Shown: positions 36,220 to 48,441, counted from the stretch's first letter. The stretch is DNA of 64,000 bases from Angiostrongylus vasorum (GCA_018806985.1 JADANN010000150.1:46001-110000); one strand, 5' to 3'. Numbers and translations are program-made. Notes: a model not told the origin generated them from the sequence alone.

Positions 36220-36894
36220 AAAATGTTTCCTAATGTGGTAACTTTTTTTAAATTTTTTGAAGGTAATGGTAACGGAATTATTCCTCCCATCGTATTCCAA
36301 CATTGTTGTCTAGCCTTCTTTTTTTTACGAATTCTGAACTGACGGGATATTGTTGACAGCACGGTTAGAGTAAAAAACACGGCTGAGCGAAAAAGCTAAA
36401 TAAAGGGCTCTGTTGGTGTTATGGATGGTACGTCCCGGTCAAGGGTAATCGCTGGTTCGAAGCCCATCTAATGATGGGAGTTTTGCACATATATCAGCAT
36501 CTTTACGGTTAGATTTTTGCATCGCCTTTTGCCATGGAAAAAAAGAATATGCAGAGAATGAAAGTCAAAACATTGTCAGTTCGACTGCCGCTTCTGCTTC
36601 ACTTGGTTCAATGCAGGCTTGTGTTGCCTAGATCATTCCCTTTCTTGGCGATTCTGGACTGTTCTATTATCAGTAATAGTTTAGCAGCTGTAAAATGCTC
36701 CAGTCGAAAGCACAGAAGATGTAGATCTATTTTTTCAAGGTATAATATCACCTTAATTATTTATCTTATGGAACAATCTACTAGAAAAGTAATCGTCTTT
36801 CAATAGATGCGCCCATCGTACTCATGTACCTAGTGTCGCATTCGGAATTAGTCTACTCAGAATCCTATTCAAGAGACCTTACACTGTTTCTAAA

Positions 36895-37200
36895 TTCAAC
36901 CACAGCGATGCTGAGATATTTGCAGAACTCCGGATCGCAAATGTCTGTGGTGGGGAACGAACGCGCAATTACCCTTTCCAGGGACTAACGCGTTCATCAC
37001 CTCACCATGCGGGCCCTTCGTCACCTGTTTGTCAGCTAGTTCTATCGATCACTGCAGAGCAATCATCCATCGACAGGATTGATCTAGGTAGCCCATATCG
37101 ACATTGAACCCAGTTAAGCTGAGGCTGAGTTGAAATCACAAACAGTTTTCACGGCAGGGTATCATGTGAAATACAAAATTGTAGTAGGAGGCAAGTAAAA
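36895..37200 (-). repeat. SINE-like family B copy, longest
   Basis: Contains the tRNA-like half (GGGACTAACGCGTTCATCACC complement), the TGTTTGTCAGCTAGTTCTATCG spacer and the AACCCAGTTAAGCTGAGGCTG distal part, giving the fullest view of this family (about 300 bases). Confidence 0.6.
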
Positions 37201-38330
37201 AAGTTAACATTGTATTCACAGATTGATATCCACATGCTGGCAAATGTGATTAACGATTGTTGAACGAGTTTATACCATTTCTATAGCTGCTCACTTGTTC
37301 AGGACGGAAACACGCTATTGTGATGTAATGTGAATCTGTCATCATTGTCATTGTCAAGAAATCTTTACATCTTACCGAAACCTGCTACACCACTTTACAT
37401 TTCCCTCTTGTTGTTTCACACCATGGAATGCCTTGGACGTACGAATGAAATGAACAGATCGCTGAAACAGTTTTTTTTTCTTGGGCTTAGGATGATCTTT
37501 TCTTGGAGTTTCTTGAAATATGCATAATATCCAACCTACCTTTTTCAATATCTCAAGAGACCACATGTCTTTCTAACACATAATGCACTGACACGTGTCC
37601 GTTATAAAGAAAAATTCCACATTGCAGGGCTTTTTATTCTGCTGCAGTAGTAAAGGGAAAGCCTACGTTGCTGTAGTTCTTTCGTTGTTGCGCTCAAACG
37701 TTAGAGACGTCTTCAAACTCGTGAGGATAAAAAGTGAAGGTCCATGAAAAAACGCAGATCTATCTTTATTTCATCTGTACAGGAAGCGGGTTATGTGTAG
37801 ACATTTTGACGAAATTATTCTGGATCGCTAATGACGAGAACAACCAGTGAGCTTCCAAATATGGTTAGCTCACTTCAGTCTTAATCATCTGCTAGATTGA
37901 AGACAAAACAATTCGAACAGTAGAGTAAAAGTAAAGTAAAAGTAAATAAATAAATAAAAGTAATAAATGAAGTAAAAGAGAGACAATGAACAAGAAACAT
38001 AGATTAATGAATGCATGACGTCACTGATTATTCAGCAACAGTAAATATGTTCATGTTAGTTTTTCACCAGCTTGATCTGGCATCTTTTACACGGAAGAAA
38101 ATCAAATTTTTCGCTCTTAGTTCAACAGTTAAAAAATCGATTAAGCTAGGGTTCAGCAGCAAATATAGATACCATTGTATAAGTAAGAGAGTGCACCAGT
38201 ATGCCACAATCATCCAAATGGAACATCATTTTGAACAATACTACAAGAAACGAAAAATGTTTCGAGCAAAGCTGTAATGGCTTGACAGAAACAAAGGTTT
38301 CTGTGCCATTCAAGTGGATGGACTAATTAG
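37200..38330. other. Noncoding stretch
   Basis: Contains an AGTAAAAGTAAAG/AAATA simple-sequence patch at 37921-37975. Frames are short and unremarkable. Confidence 0.4.
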
Positions 38331-38334
38331 AAAG

Positions 38335-38755
38335 AATGACCTTAGAACCCTCCCAACGGTTTACCGCCTCATCGTGGGTGGGAGGTGTTCCAGCGTGTCG
38401 GACTGCGATGTACAGCGGGGATTCATCATTCATCCCCTGACAGGGGTCTCCCAAGCTGAGAACGAGCCCGGCGTTCTCACCAGGAAGCGTAGCTAGGGAG
38501 TGAACTAATACCAGGACCCACCACCGTCCTGAGTACCAAACCGTTGCATGGTGGCAAATCTCCCTCCGATCCACAAGGTCTGCGATTGCCTGTGGTGGTG
38601 AAGACATGCGATAGACTTTGGCCAGACTGACCTCGGGATTCCAAGGAACCACAATGGCTTAACCAGCATATCTCCGAAAAGTGGATATTATGCTAGGGCT
38701 CGCACAACCAGTGAGGACGGTCGATCCAAGTATCAAGTATCAAGTAGGACCTTAG
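38335..38755 (-). repeat. Repeat family A, long copy, reverse orientation
   Basis: Reverse-complement partner of the copy at 30421, from CCCAACGGTTTACCGCCTC to a CAAGTATCAAGTATCAAG end. Together the two define an element of about 400 bases. The open frames here are not coding. Confidence 0.6.
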
Positions 38756-39151
38756 AACGTTTAAGATTTTCTTGTAGAAAAAACAGCAGAGTACATCAAG
38801 CCACTGAAGATGTAGAATCAAAAAGCGAAAAGAGATTTTTATAGCTTGCCCAGCAAAAAGACAAGATATTGCTGATATTAAGCTTTTTTGTAAGAAAAAA
38901 GTCTTATGTCTATTGAATAATGGTCAGAAGAATTTATCACTGCAATCCGGTGAGGCAAATCTTGAATCAGTTAAAACGCCAATTGACATTACAACATGAA
39001 TGCAGGGCAAAGCCCGACGACATCACGTGAATATAATTTAGTCCTCACAAAAATCATTGCTGCTTCATTACACCACACATTAAATTCATATTAGTTTGAT
39101 CTAAGACAGTAATAAATGGGCGCGTGTGGTATAGTAGCTAAGAGTGCCCTG

Positions 39152-39733
39152 CTATGAACATAGTCCATGGTACGATCTCAAACTCGCGCTTAACCAAGCC
39201 CGTTCAACTCTCTGGCCTGGGAAAAATTCGGAGAAACTATTCTGGGAAGAACAAGGTGTATTCGTTGCAACGGCAGACTGCTGCAAGTCACTAAATAGGA
39301 CAAACGCGCATCCAATCGCCTTTACGGTGCCTAGTGGACTGCATGCGCAGCACATTCGTAACGGATAGATCAATGGCGAATGGTTTATTGTTAATTTTCC
39401 ATGAAATAATGTGAAGTGTAGTCTTGATATTCTTGTTGAGTACACAGTGAAACTAATAACATATAAACAGTAAAATATAGTGTTTAACGCCTCAAGGCTA
39501 CCATATTGTTGAAATACGATATAACAGTGGTTCATTAACTTAATAAGGTCACTTAGCCCAAAAGGATTCGCTGCTTGAAGGAAAAACTCGCACTGGCGTG
39601 CAATAGCTGGCGACAGCCTGTGGTGACGATCCAGGAGTGCCGAGGCGTTGGTAGTTAACAAATTGAGGAGGAAAAGCAATTTAACGAAAGGATCAATACA
39701 GCAGTTGAATGGAAAATGTGATGAAGTCACCAT
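39152..39733 (-). other. 193-codon open frame, upstream part coding-like
   Basis: The upstream part (39733-39540) reads DPFVKLLFLLNLLTTNA, then RHHRLSPAIARQCEFFLQ, and looks like a helical protein. The downstream part crosses a SINE-like repeat (39120-39220) and is probably not coding. A neighbouring frame at 39875-39735 (STKLLNTLMVVFMKNYG) could be a preceding exon ending near a GTGACT donor. No clear acceptor was found. Confidence 0.3.
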
Positions 39734-40238
39734 AATTCTTCATAAAGACAACCATCAAAGTGTTGAGTAATTTGGTGGAAGGCGATCCATCCCCAACAAT
39801 GTTTTCCACATAAAGAAAAAACAGGATCGACGAAACTTCAGCATAATAGAAACTTAGAAAAATCATGCTCTTCAAAGCTTGAAATGTAATGTTTCGATGA
39901 ACAGAGATGGAAAATGAGAAATAGTTTCTCCGTTCTCGATTTCAAGTGGACTACTCAAAGGAATGAAGTTTGAACAAACATGAAAGAATCAGTCACGGTG
40001 ACTTAAATGTATGTCAGCTGTGACAGATTCAAGCGAGTGTTCACGGAAAACACAGAACTCACAGTGAGTTTTTCCACAGTATTCCTCTAATATAAACTCT
40101 AGGGAGATAAAGGTACATTTAGCTTATTGGTTATTTAACTGATGACGTTTAGTCTCATAAGACAAGTTATTTACTTCAATATCAAAAAGCAAAGTGTTGA
40201 GAAAAACAGGATCACTTCGGTGGAATAAAGACAAGTGA

Positions 40239-40382
40239 TGGTTTTTCAAACTGATTTTTCACGCTTTATTTGATGATGACATGCGATGGACTCCCGACAT
40301 AAGCGATGGGGATGAAAGCAACTGCATCACAAGATTAACGGGTATAGAAGGGTATTGCCTATTATACAAAAAAAGTATATAG
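40239..40382 (+). other. Coding-like short open frame
   Basis: The plus-strand frame includes FDDDMRWTPDISDGDESN followed by CITRLTGIEGYCLLY and TAG. Its acidic, well-mixed composition stands out from the AT-rich neighbourhood. There is no good acceptor; a GTATAG at about 40342 could be a donor. Confidence 0.25.
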
Positions 40383-40399
40383 GTATTGATGGCTTGATA

Positions 40400-42140
40400 A
40401 GAAACAGAACGCTTGATGAAGTACTAAAATTTATTGCGTTGTTGAGGTCTGGCTAAAGTAGGATTTGTATCTAACGCAACAATAAGTCCCACTGCACAGT
40501 GCTCCTAAGTGAATTGATCTCTCCATCTGGTTAAAAAAACAACATTCCAGTGGTTTCTCAGCGTTCCCTTTGATTTTTTCGTGATAGCTTACCAACTTTC
40601 TCTCTGCACGAAGTACTTAGCTTTAGCTCTCATTGGAGGCTATAGATAAGTTTTCAGAATGTTTTTTCCTCTTCTGAAAAGAAAAAAGCAAGGGCTATTC
40701 ACGATGTCACTGTTTTACGTACGAAGACAGCACTCAGAGAATATTGTAGTCATGGATTTCACATTTTGTCCTTACTTTTTTTGATGAATGAAATATGTAA
40801 AAATATAATAGATATAATGAAAAAATATATATTTTTGTTTATCCATCACATTCCACATGTTCTGTTATCGATCATTCAGTGAATCAAGTGACATGCCAAG
40901 ATTTGAACAAACATAGCTGTCATATGCAGCCGGTCCTGTGATTTTCGTTTGCCAGAAAGACACGAAGAACACAATCTAACGAATGCGTAATGCCAATGAT
41001 GCTGAGATAAGTTGAGCCCCTGGAAAGGGTAAATGCGAGCTAGAATCCAGCCTAAGGTCCTAAGTTTGCAAACGTCTTAGCATCACTGTATTCACATTCC
41101 ACGTAATATCCCGCCATGAAAAATTATTAGGAAGTGCACAAAAAGTTACACATTATGCGTAGTGGTTAACCAACCTAGTACATTACATTCTGTAAAGCAT
41201 AGTTCACAGTGATGACGGGTGCTGCTTAATGGCTGTCGCTCAGACACATAACGACTCCGCATAACGACGGGTCCATCTGGTTTTCGATGTCTAACATATG
41301 TGATAGAGCCCATGATGGGTCTCGATCGCTTGGGAGTAACATGAGAGTTCTTGCTTCCTACTTTTTATAGCGCTCTAAAAAACGTTCACTGAACTTTTAT
41401 CTGAATACAATTAGGGTTCTGTCCTTTAAAGTGTATACAGGAAAGCAGGATCACAGTGGAAGCGAATGACTGATGCATAGCCGTATGTACCTCATTCTCT
41501 TCAATACTTCTCATGTTTTCACATGCTTCAACAACTATGCTGTTCTTTTCATCTGACTCAGCTGTAAGACTATGGTGGTTATATGAACCTACACAGAGCT
41601 TGACTTGGCGGATTGTTTTGTTGAGCTTGGATTAGACACTTTGGATTGGGCACCGGAATTCATTCCTTTCTTATAGAAATTTCGTTTCGTAGGTTCAGTA
41701 GGTTCAACAAATCCCTTAAACTCGTTGCCGAATCCCACCCACTGAAATGTTTGTCTGTCTAGAGATTAATATTATAAAAATTGCCATTAAAGAAGTGCAA
41801 ACATAGTACAGCATTGGCTATTTAATCAATCTTTGGATTCGGTTGACATGCTCTCGAGATACTGAGTAGCATTTGCAAAGTGGTGAGCAACTTCATCTTG
41901 TGATTGCACAAGAACTGATGATGCAACATCGGATACACCATGCAAAACACTTCTTGGAGCCGTACGCGAACAAATACTTATCTTCCTAAAACCTGCTTAA
42001 GCACAATTTGTTGAGCGCTTTTGCAGCTAAATTTTTTATACAAAAAACGTGTCACTAGTGGAACGTGGGCTTCTATATTTTGTTCCTGGTAGCATAGTGT
42101 CTAAGAAACTCAAGCAAGCACGTGAACACTATTTTTCTGC
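40400..42140. other. Noncoding stretch
   Basis: Only the family B fragment at 40995-41150 was recognised; no open frame above 60 codons. Confidence 0.4.
40995..41150 (+). repeat. SINE-like family B copy, diverged
   Basis: GAAAGGGTAAATGCGAGCTAG followed by AATCCAGCCTAAGGTCCTAAG and AACGTCTTAGCATCACTG. Similar B fragments occur at about 1740-1890 (GCAGTTCGATCCAGCCTGGG) and 36415-36525 (CGCTGGTTCGAAGCCCATC), both in plus orientation. Confidence 0.5.
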
Positions 42141-42149
42141 TTCCTCTAG

Positions 42150-42229
42150 TTGAACAACCCCGATCGTAGAAGATCGGATGTTGTGTGTCTTGTCGCCACC
42201 GACATGAGAGGTCGCTCGAAAATCAATGG
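42150..42229 (+). other. Candidate plus-strand exon
   Basis: After the good acceptor TTTTTCTGCTTCCTCTAG the frame reads NNPDRRRSDVVCLVATD, then MRGRSKIN, to a possible GTTGGT donor. It is isolated, with no partner exon found. Confidence 0.25.
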
Positions 42230-42780
42230 TTGGTTTGCAATTCGTCTTTTCTTTCACATTTTCAAGAGACAGTTTTTAGATGTCGTACTATTACATATTA
42301 CTACAATGCTTATTTCATGCAATTTCGCTAAATCGGAAAGAGGTCATAGGAGCTCTACAATTCCCATGGAAGGTCAGGTATTCATTCAATCACCTCCAAC
42401 AATGATTAATGAAGTCGAATGCATGGAGCATCTCTCGAGGATTGACCAACGCTGAGAGCTTTGTCTTTTATCCCTAAGTATAATTGAAACACAATACAAA
42501 ATAATGTTCAAAAAATTTTTAAAAGGTGCTGTCTCAGACGTCGGAGCAACTTTTTTCCAAAGTATACTTCTTCGGGTACAAGCTTGATATGCGTAGAGCA
42601 AAAGACTCGAAAGATGAATGAAGTCTGCGGTCGAAAAGTGTTAATGAATTCAACGTTCATTCTTGGTATGAAGTTTTTCGTACTCGGCTTCGATCTTGTT
42701 GAAGAGTAAGGTTAGGAACGTTCTACTATTCACGGCGATGAAATGAAGAGTCAGGTAGAAGCAATTGCACTTAACATTGC

Positions 42781-43472
42781 TTAAAAACTTGAAAAGGAAC
42801 TCGTTTCGAGCATCTCAGCTGTTCCGAAACATTGGAAAAGAAGACAAGTCGAAGTAGCTTAACAACTGGATGTTGCACGAATTGAGCGACAATCAAGGAA
42901 GTCGTCGTTCTGAGGTATCGAAGGTGTTTCTTCCTTGGAATCAGAACGACCAGTTCCTCGACTGCGTTGTGAGGCGCGAAGAGAAACAAATTTTGTTAGG
43001 TAACCGATGACTGGCTAAATGATTCTGTTGCGGTGAAGTCTACAGCACAGCCTAGGGCCGAAACTGCACCAGTGAAAGGTCATGCTGACCTCCTTTGGTG
43101 ATTTGCTGCTGGCTAAATGCACTATAGCTTCCTCGGTCTAAGTGAGTCGACAGTAGCGAGGATATATGTCCAGCAGACGAAAAGCTCGAAAAGCATTTGT
43201 GGTTATTTCTCGCATTTGTCAACAGAAAGGAACCAATCCTCCACGGTAACCTTCCGCAACATTTCTCTTAATCCTGTTGCTCATCGGACCTCTCGCTTAC
43301 CGGAAACCAGTTCTTCAAGCATCTCGGGAACATCTTGCAAGTGAAAGGCTTCAAAAACCAAGCCGCGCCTGAGACTTCCTCCAATGATTTTATCGCCTTC
43401 AAATACCTTATGCGATCGGTATAAGTAAATTTTCCACTTGTCGAAAAATTGTGTAGATTCCAGCGGTTTCAT
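42781..43472 (-). CDS. Small four-exon gene, 111 aa, family unknown
   Basis: Exons 43472-43301 (ATG start, donor GTAAGC), 43112-43070 (acceptor GCATTTAG, donor GTGCAG), 42961-42879 (CTAAC branch-like site, pyrimidine tract, acceptor CGCAG, donor GTGCAA) and 42818-42781 (acceptor GGAACAG, stop TAA). The lengths 172, 43, 83 and 38 sum to 336 bases, exactly 112 codons. An in-frame stop lies seven codons before the ATG, supporting it as a start unless an acceptor was missed. The N-terminal half looks globular (KWKIYLYRSHKVFEGDK, GLVFEAFHLQDVPEMLEEL) and the C-terminal half is Ser/Asp-rich. The short motif PEMLE occurs twice. Introns are 188, 108 and 60 bases. The exon at 43112-43070 is the weakest. 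Confidence 0.5.
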
Positions 43473-43639
43473 GTGAATTGATGAAGTTCATTCTATGCCG
43501 ACACGTACAACTTTAAAAATACAGATCGCAATTGCACATTATTTTTTGAATACTCTAATGGATAACACATTGAATTTCAGAACAGTGAATTATCTAGTCG
43601 TTGGAAGAACACCTAACCTTTTTCCGAAATGTTATATAG

Positions 43640-43930
43640 GAAATAAAAACGATAAAGCACTCAGTACTGGTCAATCTCTGAAGGATACGCCATGCATTCG
43701 TCTCTATCTAAAGCATCATAAAGGTGACTAGATCCATATCTGGTCTCTAGAATGACCTTCGAGGCTTATCATTGTACCAAATTAGTGTTTTTATCCTCTC
43801 AGACAAGTCTGGTAGCAACTTTCCTACCACAGATGGTTGGAAAGATTGGTGCTACGCACGGAATCAAACCCGCGATTGATCCAGTGAGTGTTATTGCAGA
43901 GCACTTCTAAACACCGCGCTACACGCTGTT
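43640..43930 (-). repeat. SINE family C copy, reverse
   Basis: Reverse copy with GGTCAATCTCTGAAGGATACG at left, GAATCAAACCCGCG (B box complement) and CACTTCTAAACACCGCGCTA at right. It lies just upstream of the four-exon gene at 42.8-43.5 kb. Confidence 0.55.
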
Positions 43931-44151
43931 CAACTGGTACATCAGGCATCGAGAAATACATCACAACTTAGATCATCAAAAAACAATCCGTCTTTGTGGC
44001 TGTGTGAAGCCTACATAAGATGCATAAATGTGGGCCGGTGATGTAATAATAAGAGCTGGCAATAGATGGTAAAGAATAACGTTGGATTAGAACAAATATT
44101 TTTCAAAGACGATCATTAATCGATAAGAAGAAGTGTTCGAAGCTCGAAGTG

Positions 44152-44293
44152 TTAATCGGTTCTTATTGCGGTGAAGAAAATTTCTGGACCGTAAATTATC
44201 TTCATCGTGCTCTTCATCTCATCGTCAACAACTTGTACCACGCCTATGGACATAAGTGGAATTTTTTCCTTCAAGACAACATCTAACCAGCTT
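44152..44293 (-). CDS. Terminal exon of an unidentified gene
   Basis: A minus-strand frame reads SWLDVVLKEKIPLMSIGVV, then QVVDDEMKSTMKIIYG and PEIFFTAIRTD before TAA. It has strong protein character (amphipathic, charged, no low complexity) and a possible acceptor AATAAATAG at 44294. It lies 680 bases upstream of the 111-aa gene on the same strand. No donor within it joins to that gene in phase, so I treat it as the 3' end of a separate gene. Upstream exons were not found. Confidence 0.4.
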
Positions 44294-44679
44294 CTATTTA
44301 TTTTCGATTTCTTTCCTCAACGCTGTCGGCCGAACTGATTTGTACATAAAACCCTTTTGCTGTAATGCGGTACTGAAGGGCTAAATTATTGAATAGATCT
44401 CCCTATTCAACCGGGAAAAACGCATTGAAAACTAGAGCTCAAATCTCGAAATTTATCGCAGAAGCATTTCTTCACTCATAGATTTAGGATGTCAATGGTT
44501 TTAACTGCCGCTTTCAAATCCAGAATAGTACAACCTTATTTAGCCAGATAATTCAGAAAAAATACTCCATAAAAAAGGAAAACTCTCGGAAAAATACTCC
44601 ATAAAAAAGGATGAACTAAAAGGAATTTTCAGGGTTCAACCGAATGTGAGAAGTGCTGGGCTCCGCACAGTAGACGTGA

Positions 44680-44965
44680 AGATAAAAGGGTAAAGCTGTC
44701 GGCGTTGATCAATCCCTGAGAGATGTGCTATGCACTCGACTTCATTAAGCATCGTTTGAAGGTAACTGAATGTATATCTGGTCTTTACAATGACTCACGG
44801 TGGCCTACCAGTGTATCGAGCCAGTGTTGCTATCCTCTCAGACGAGTATGGTACCCATTTGCCGACCCCGGAGGCATGGAAGGCTTGGTGAGGCAAGGGC
44901 GCGGGGATCGATTCCACGTGTGTGTTGTAGGGCGCCTCCGACCACTGCGCCACACGCGTCCTTAT
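44680..44965 (-). repeat. SINE family C copy, reverse
   Basis: Reverse orientation, with the GTTGATCAATCCCTGAGAGA 3' part at the left and the GGCGCCTCCGACCACTGCGC A-box end at the right. Confidence 0.65.
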
Positions 44966-45139
44966 TTCTGTATTTCATTTCTCTTTATTTTTCTTCATTT
45001 TAAAAAACATTTCGTATCCGGATAAAGTCGCTTGTTTGTAGGACAAATTGAAATTCGACAAATCGATTTCTAGCAACGGTTTAGTATGCCGTTATTCATG
45101 GAAAAATATGCGAAAAAATATTCTTGCTTGTAAGGACAT

Positions 45140-45430
45140 CTGCAACCCACTGGTTAGAGATGCCCAACAATACACACTACCTTAGTCGCTTATTCGTTCC
45201 TCTGACTTGGGTTGCCCATACGTTCCATTCCTCTGGGCTCAGCAAATAGGTACTAGGACTACCTTTTGCATAAAAAGCATTGATTTTACACATCGGTAGG
45301 CAGCCCAAAATCAGCCTATTCACCAAGTATGAGTTGAACTACTTTTATGATGCTTGATGACGGTGAATTCACGCCGTGTCCCTCAGGGATTGATCAACCC
45401 AGCAGGATTTGCCTTTGCTATCTTCCTGTT
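45140..45430 (+). repeat. SINE family C copy, diverged
   Basis: CCACTGGTTAGAGATGCCC at the head and CGTGTCCCTCAGGGATTGAT at the tail; the middle is eroded. It is followed closely by a family B copy. Confidence 0.5.
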
Positions 45431-45494
45431 TTCACTTGTGTTATCAAACAGTTTAAGAGACATTCACAATGTTGACTTTTTATTTATTACCTTT

Positions 45495-45690
45495 TACTAG
45501 TTTTCACGGCAGGGTGTTATTTGTGAAACAACCACAATGATGCTGAGATATTTGCAAAACTCCGGACCGCAGGTGTCTGCAGTGGGGGGACGAACGCGCT
45601 ATTGTCCTATCCGGGGAGTGACGCGTTCACCACCACACCATGCAGGTACTTCGTTTCGCCTGTCTCTCAGCAAGTTCTATCGATTTATCG
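45495..45690 (-). repeat. SINE-like family B copy
   Basis: GATGCTGAGATATTTGCAAAA to ACCACACCATGCAGGTACTTC on the plus strand. It overlaps two spurious frames. Confidence 0.6.
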
Positions 45691-46483
45691 ATATCGAGTT
45701 CTATCTTTCGAGTTTAAAAGACAAACTAACCCGAACTACTGCGATGGCTTTTTCAATGCATGCGCAAATTTCAGAAATTCATATAACACAAAAAAGCGAA
45801 AGTTCGTAATTCGATTTGCTTCTGTTTTCCAATTCTGCGGAAATTGAAAAAAAGTAGACGACAAAGACTGCTTTCTATCCTTAGATCATAAATCACCTAA
45901 ACAACAGATAGTGAATGAAAGTTATGGAAAAAGTCTGTGTCGAAAGTTTTTAAGCTTATTTTTAGTTCATAGGTATAAATTTACTGAAGGAAGGAAAGAA
46001 GGTCTTCGAAAACCAATGATTTAAACCATTTTCAAAAAAAAACTTGAAACATTGAAGAAAAACGGAGGATTAAAAAAATGCAGTCTCGGATCTCTTCAAG
46101 AGTGGCTTTGAGCAATTCGATGACGGATGACAGAGCTTAACGCTTTACTTGGATTCTTCGTATTCCTAGGACACATTAAGGAGTGTGAAGTATGTTCCAG
46201 CTCAGGCACGCTCACCCATTACTGAACTGTGATTTGCCTCATCCAACCTTTACAATTAAACGGATTAGAGATTTTTATCGTTCCTTGATTATCTCTCTCC
46301 TATGATGCTTTTGGATGACGATACTAAATCAAATATGGGGATGTAATCCACCTAGATAATGGAGTACATGAGAAAGTTAAGCACTGCCGTCAACTTGTGT
46401 TCTAACGAACTTCTCCTGTTGAGCTAATGCCGTGTTAGTATAAGTTGACGCTGCTGTTGTGTCCCACTCGCAACAGCACCGCT

Positions 46484-46511
46484 CTGAGGAAGGCGTAATC
46501 GCCGCAACGTC
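46484..46511 (+). ncRNA. Hammerhead-ribozyme-like motif (copy d), abutting a CAA microsatellite
   Basis: CTGAGGA core, perfect stem II GGCG-TAAT-CGCC, then GCAACGTC, with a single A-to-C change in the GAAA strand. The stem is preserved with a different loop, consistent with selection on pairing. A CAA repeat starts about ten bases after it. Confidence 0.5.
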
Positions 46512-46518
46512 AGCCGTC

Positions 46519-46519
46519 G

Positions 46520-46553
<34 letters not shown>

Positions 46554-46606
46554 GCAACAACAGCAACAACAGCAACGACAACAACAACAACAACAAAAGC
46601 GACAAC
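46519..46606 (+). repeat. CAA trinucleotide microsatellite
   Basis: Mostly CAA units with a few CAG and CGA units, directly after the hammerhead-like block at 46484. The poly-Gln frame across it (46459-46647) is not considered a gene. Confidence 0.9.
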
Positions 46607-47410
46607 TTATACCAATCTTGCATCAGCTCAACAAAGGCAGTTCGTAATAACATGTATAAATATATTGATTATTTATGAAAATTTTAACAGAAAGTCGGTC
46701 TTTTAAGTTAACGGTCTTATAGTTTACCGTTGAGTAACTCACTGGAATGGCACCATTGGAGACATTATTTTCTGCTGTACTTCTCATGAATAGTCCAGAA
46801 TTAGCTGTTACACAGCGAAATAATCTTTTGAAATGAGACTGTAATTTAACCTCCGCATGAATAGTCAGTATTCTTCTACGGCCATAAGCTTATGCCAGTT
46901 CTTCTTTGCAAACTTTTATTGTGAGTATTATTTAGGTACTGTCGACTTCTTTGGAGCGGCCTGATTATAGTTGATTTGATCAGTGAGCTAATCTATTAGA
47001 TTCGGCTCGATAAACCCAAGAAGGTGAACAGCGCAACAAGAACGGGCAGTTATGGGCACCTGAGCTCAATCACGGCGGTTGTGCATTTCTGAAAAAGCTG
47101 AGAGTACCAAAACGTTTGTTACAATAAAGTCTTTTAGCAACCTCACATAAGACTGCGAATTTGAAAAAAATCCTTCGAAAAATACATATTTCCAAATAGA
47201 AAGAAGAAGTTACCTTAATGCTGTGACCACAGAGCCAAAAACAGCCAATGACGAATGGACTTTGAATAGGTCGATTAGGTTGAAGCATTTAACGCAAAGG
47301 TCAGACAAAATTAAAACCGTGCACTAAAAAGACAAAACACTGACAATAGATCACTGTTTAGTTGACGATCAGTCACAAAGCTGTTATTATCCCATCTATA
47401 CACAATATCT

Positions 47411-47438
47411 GACCTTTCAGTGGCATCGCGTTCTTCAG
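47411..47438 (-). ncRNA. Hammerhead-ribozyme-like motif (copy e)
   Basis: On the minus strand CTGAAGA is followed by an eroded stem II and GAAAGGTC. It marks another Penelope-like element end; the flanks show no coding remains. Confidence 0.4.
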
Positions 47439-47639
47439 AGTCTGGAATGTTCAAATTGACATGCAATCTAGTCACCCAGGCACTTTCATACAATCAGCCA
47501 ATAAAACTTAGTGCAAAAATTTTTGTTCTTCAAGTTTTTCAAGAAAACAGTGAACTATTGGCCATTGCCTAAGTTAATATAGTTCATTACTGCGACGTCG
47601 CTCATAAGGTGCTCACATTAAACTTTTTAAAATAGCTTA

Positions 47640-48441
47640 AGTAGCGCTTATAGCGCGTTCGCTAGACGTGCCCTACAATACAATCTGGATGACCAGATAA
47701 AAAATGGTCAATCACCTCTGCAATGCTTCATGAAATCGAAAGCATAGCGCATTCTTCAGGTACTGTTCAACGCTGAACACGTAATCCTTTTGTCTTTCAA
47801 AATGGCTTGAACTAATAGCTGTGAAACCACCTCAGTAAACAGTTTGGATGGTTTTGTTGCTAACAAATGTTGCATGAGATACGTTGGTGTTCTTAAGCAG
47901 AACATTTCTGCTAGCAAATTTCTGGTATTTTTGGTCACTGTTTTAACTTTGCTAAAAACAGGAAAAAAAGCCGGCGCCGTAACAAAACTAGATCTACAAC
48001 ATGCTTGGCTAATGGTGCTAAGTTATTATTGTTGCTAATATTTGCTTCGGAGTGATCTAGTTTGATTTAAAAAAAAGAATATTGATGTTCAACATGTCAA
48101 CGAAAAACTAAGAAAAGGCATCGAAGTAGCAGCAGTCACACACCCACACACACATTGACGAATACACATACATACATACATACATACATACATACATACA
48201 TACATACATACATACATACATACATGCATACATACATACATACATACATACATACATACATACATACATACATACATACATACATACATACATACATACA
48301 TACATACATACATACATACATACATACATACATACATACATACATACATGCATACATACATACATACATACATACATACATACATACATACATACATACA
48401 TACATACATACATACATACATACATACATACATACATACAT

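Larger units (their letters stand above)
32780..36230 (+). mobile_element. RTE-family non-LTR retrotransposon, nearly full length but decayed
   Basis: It holds, in order, a 5' leader (about 32780-33313), an apurinic endonuclease region, a central linker, a reverse transcriptase and a C-terminal region ending near 36220. Length and order fit nematode RTE elements (about 3.3 kb). Inactivating changes include an in-frame TGA at 33635-33637, frameshifts near 33855, 33990 and 34100-34750 and again after 35640, and a changed RT catalytic residue. Confidence 0.85.

Noticed and set aside
46459..46647. 62-codon poly-Gln frame
   Set aside because: It is a translation of the CAA microsatellite next to a Penelope-like end; no flanking coding sequence.
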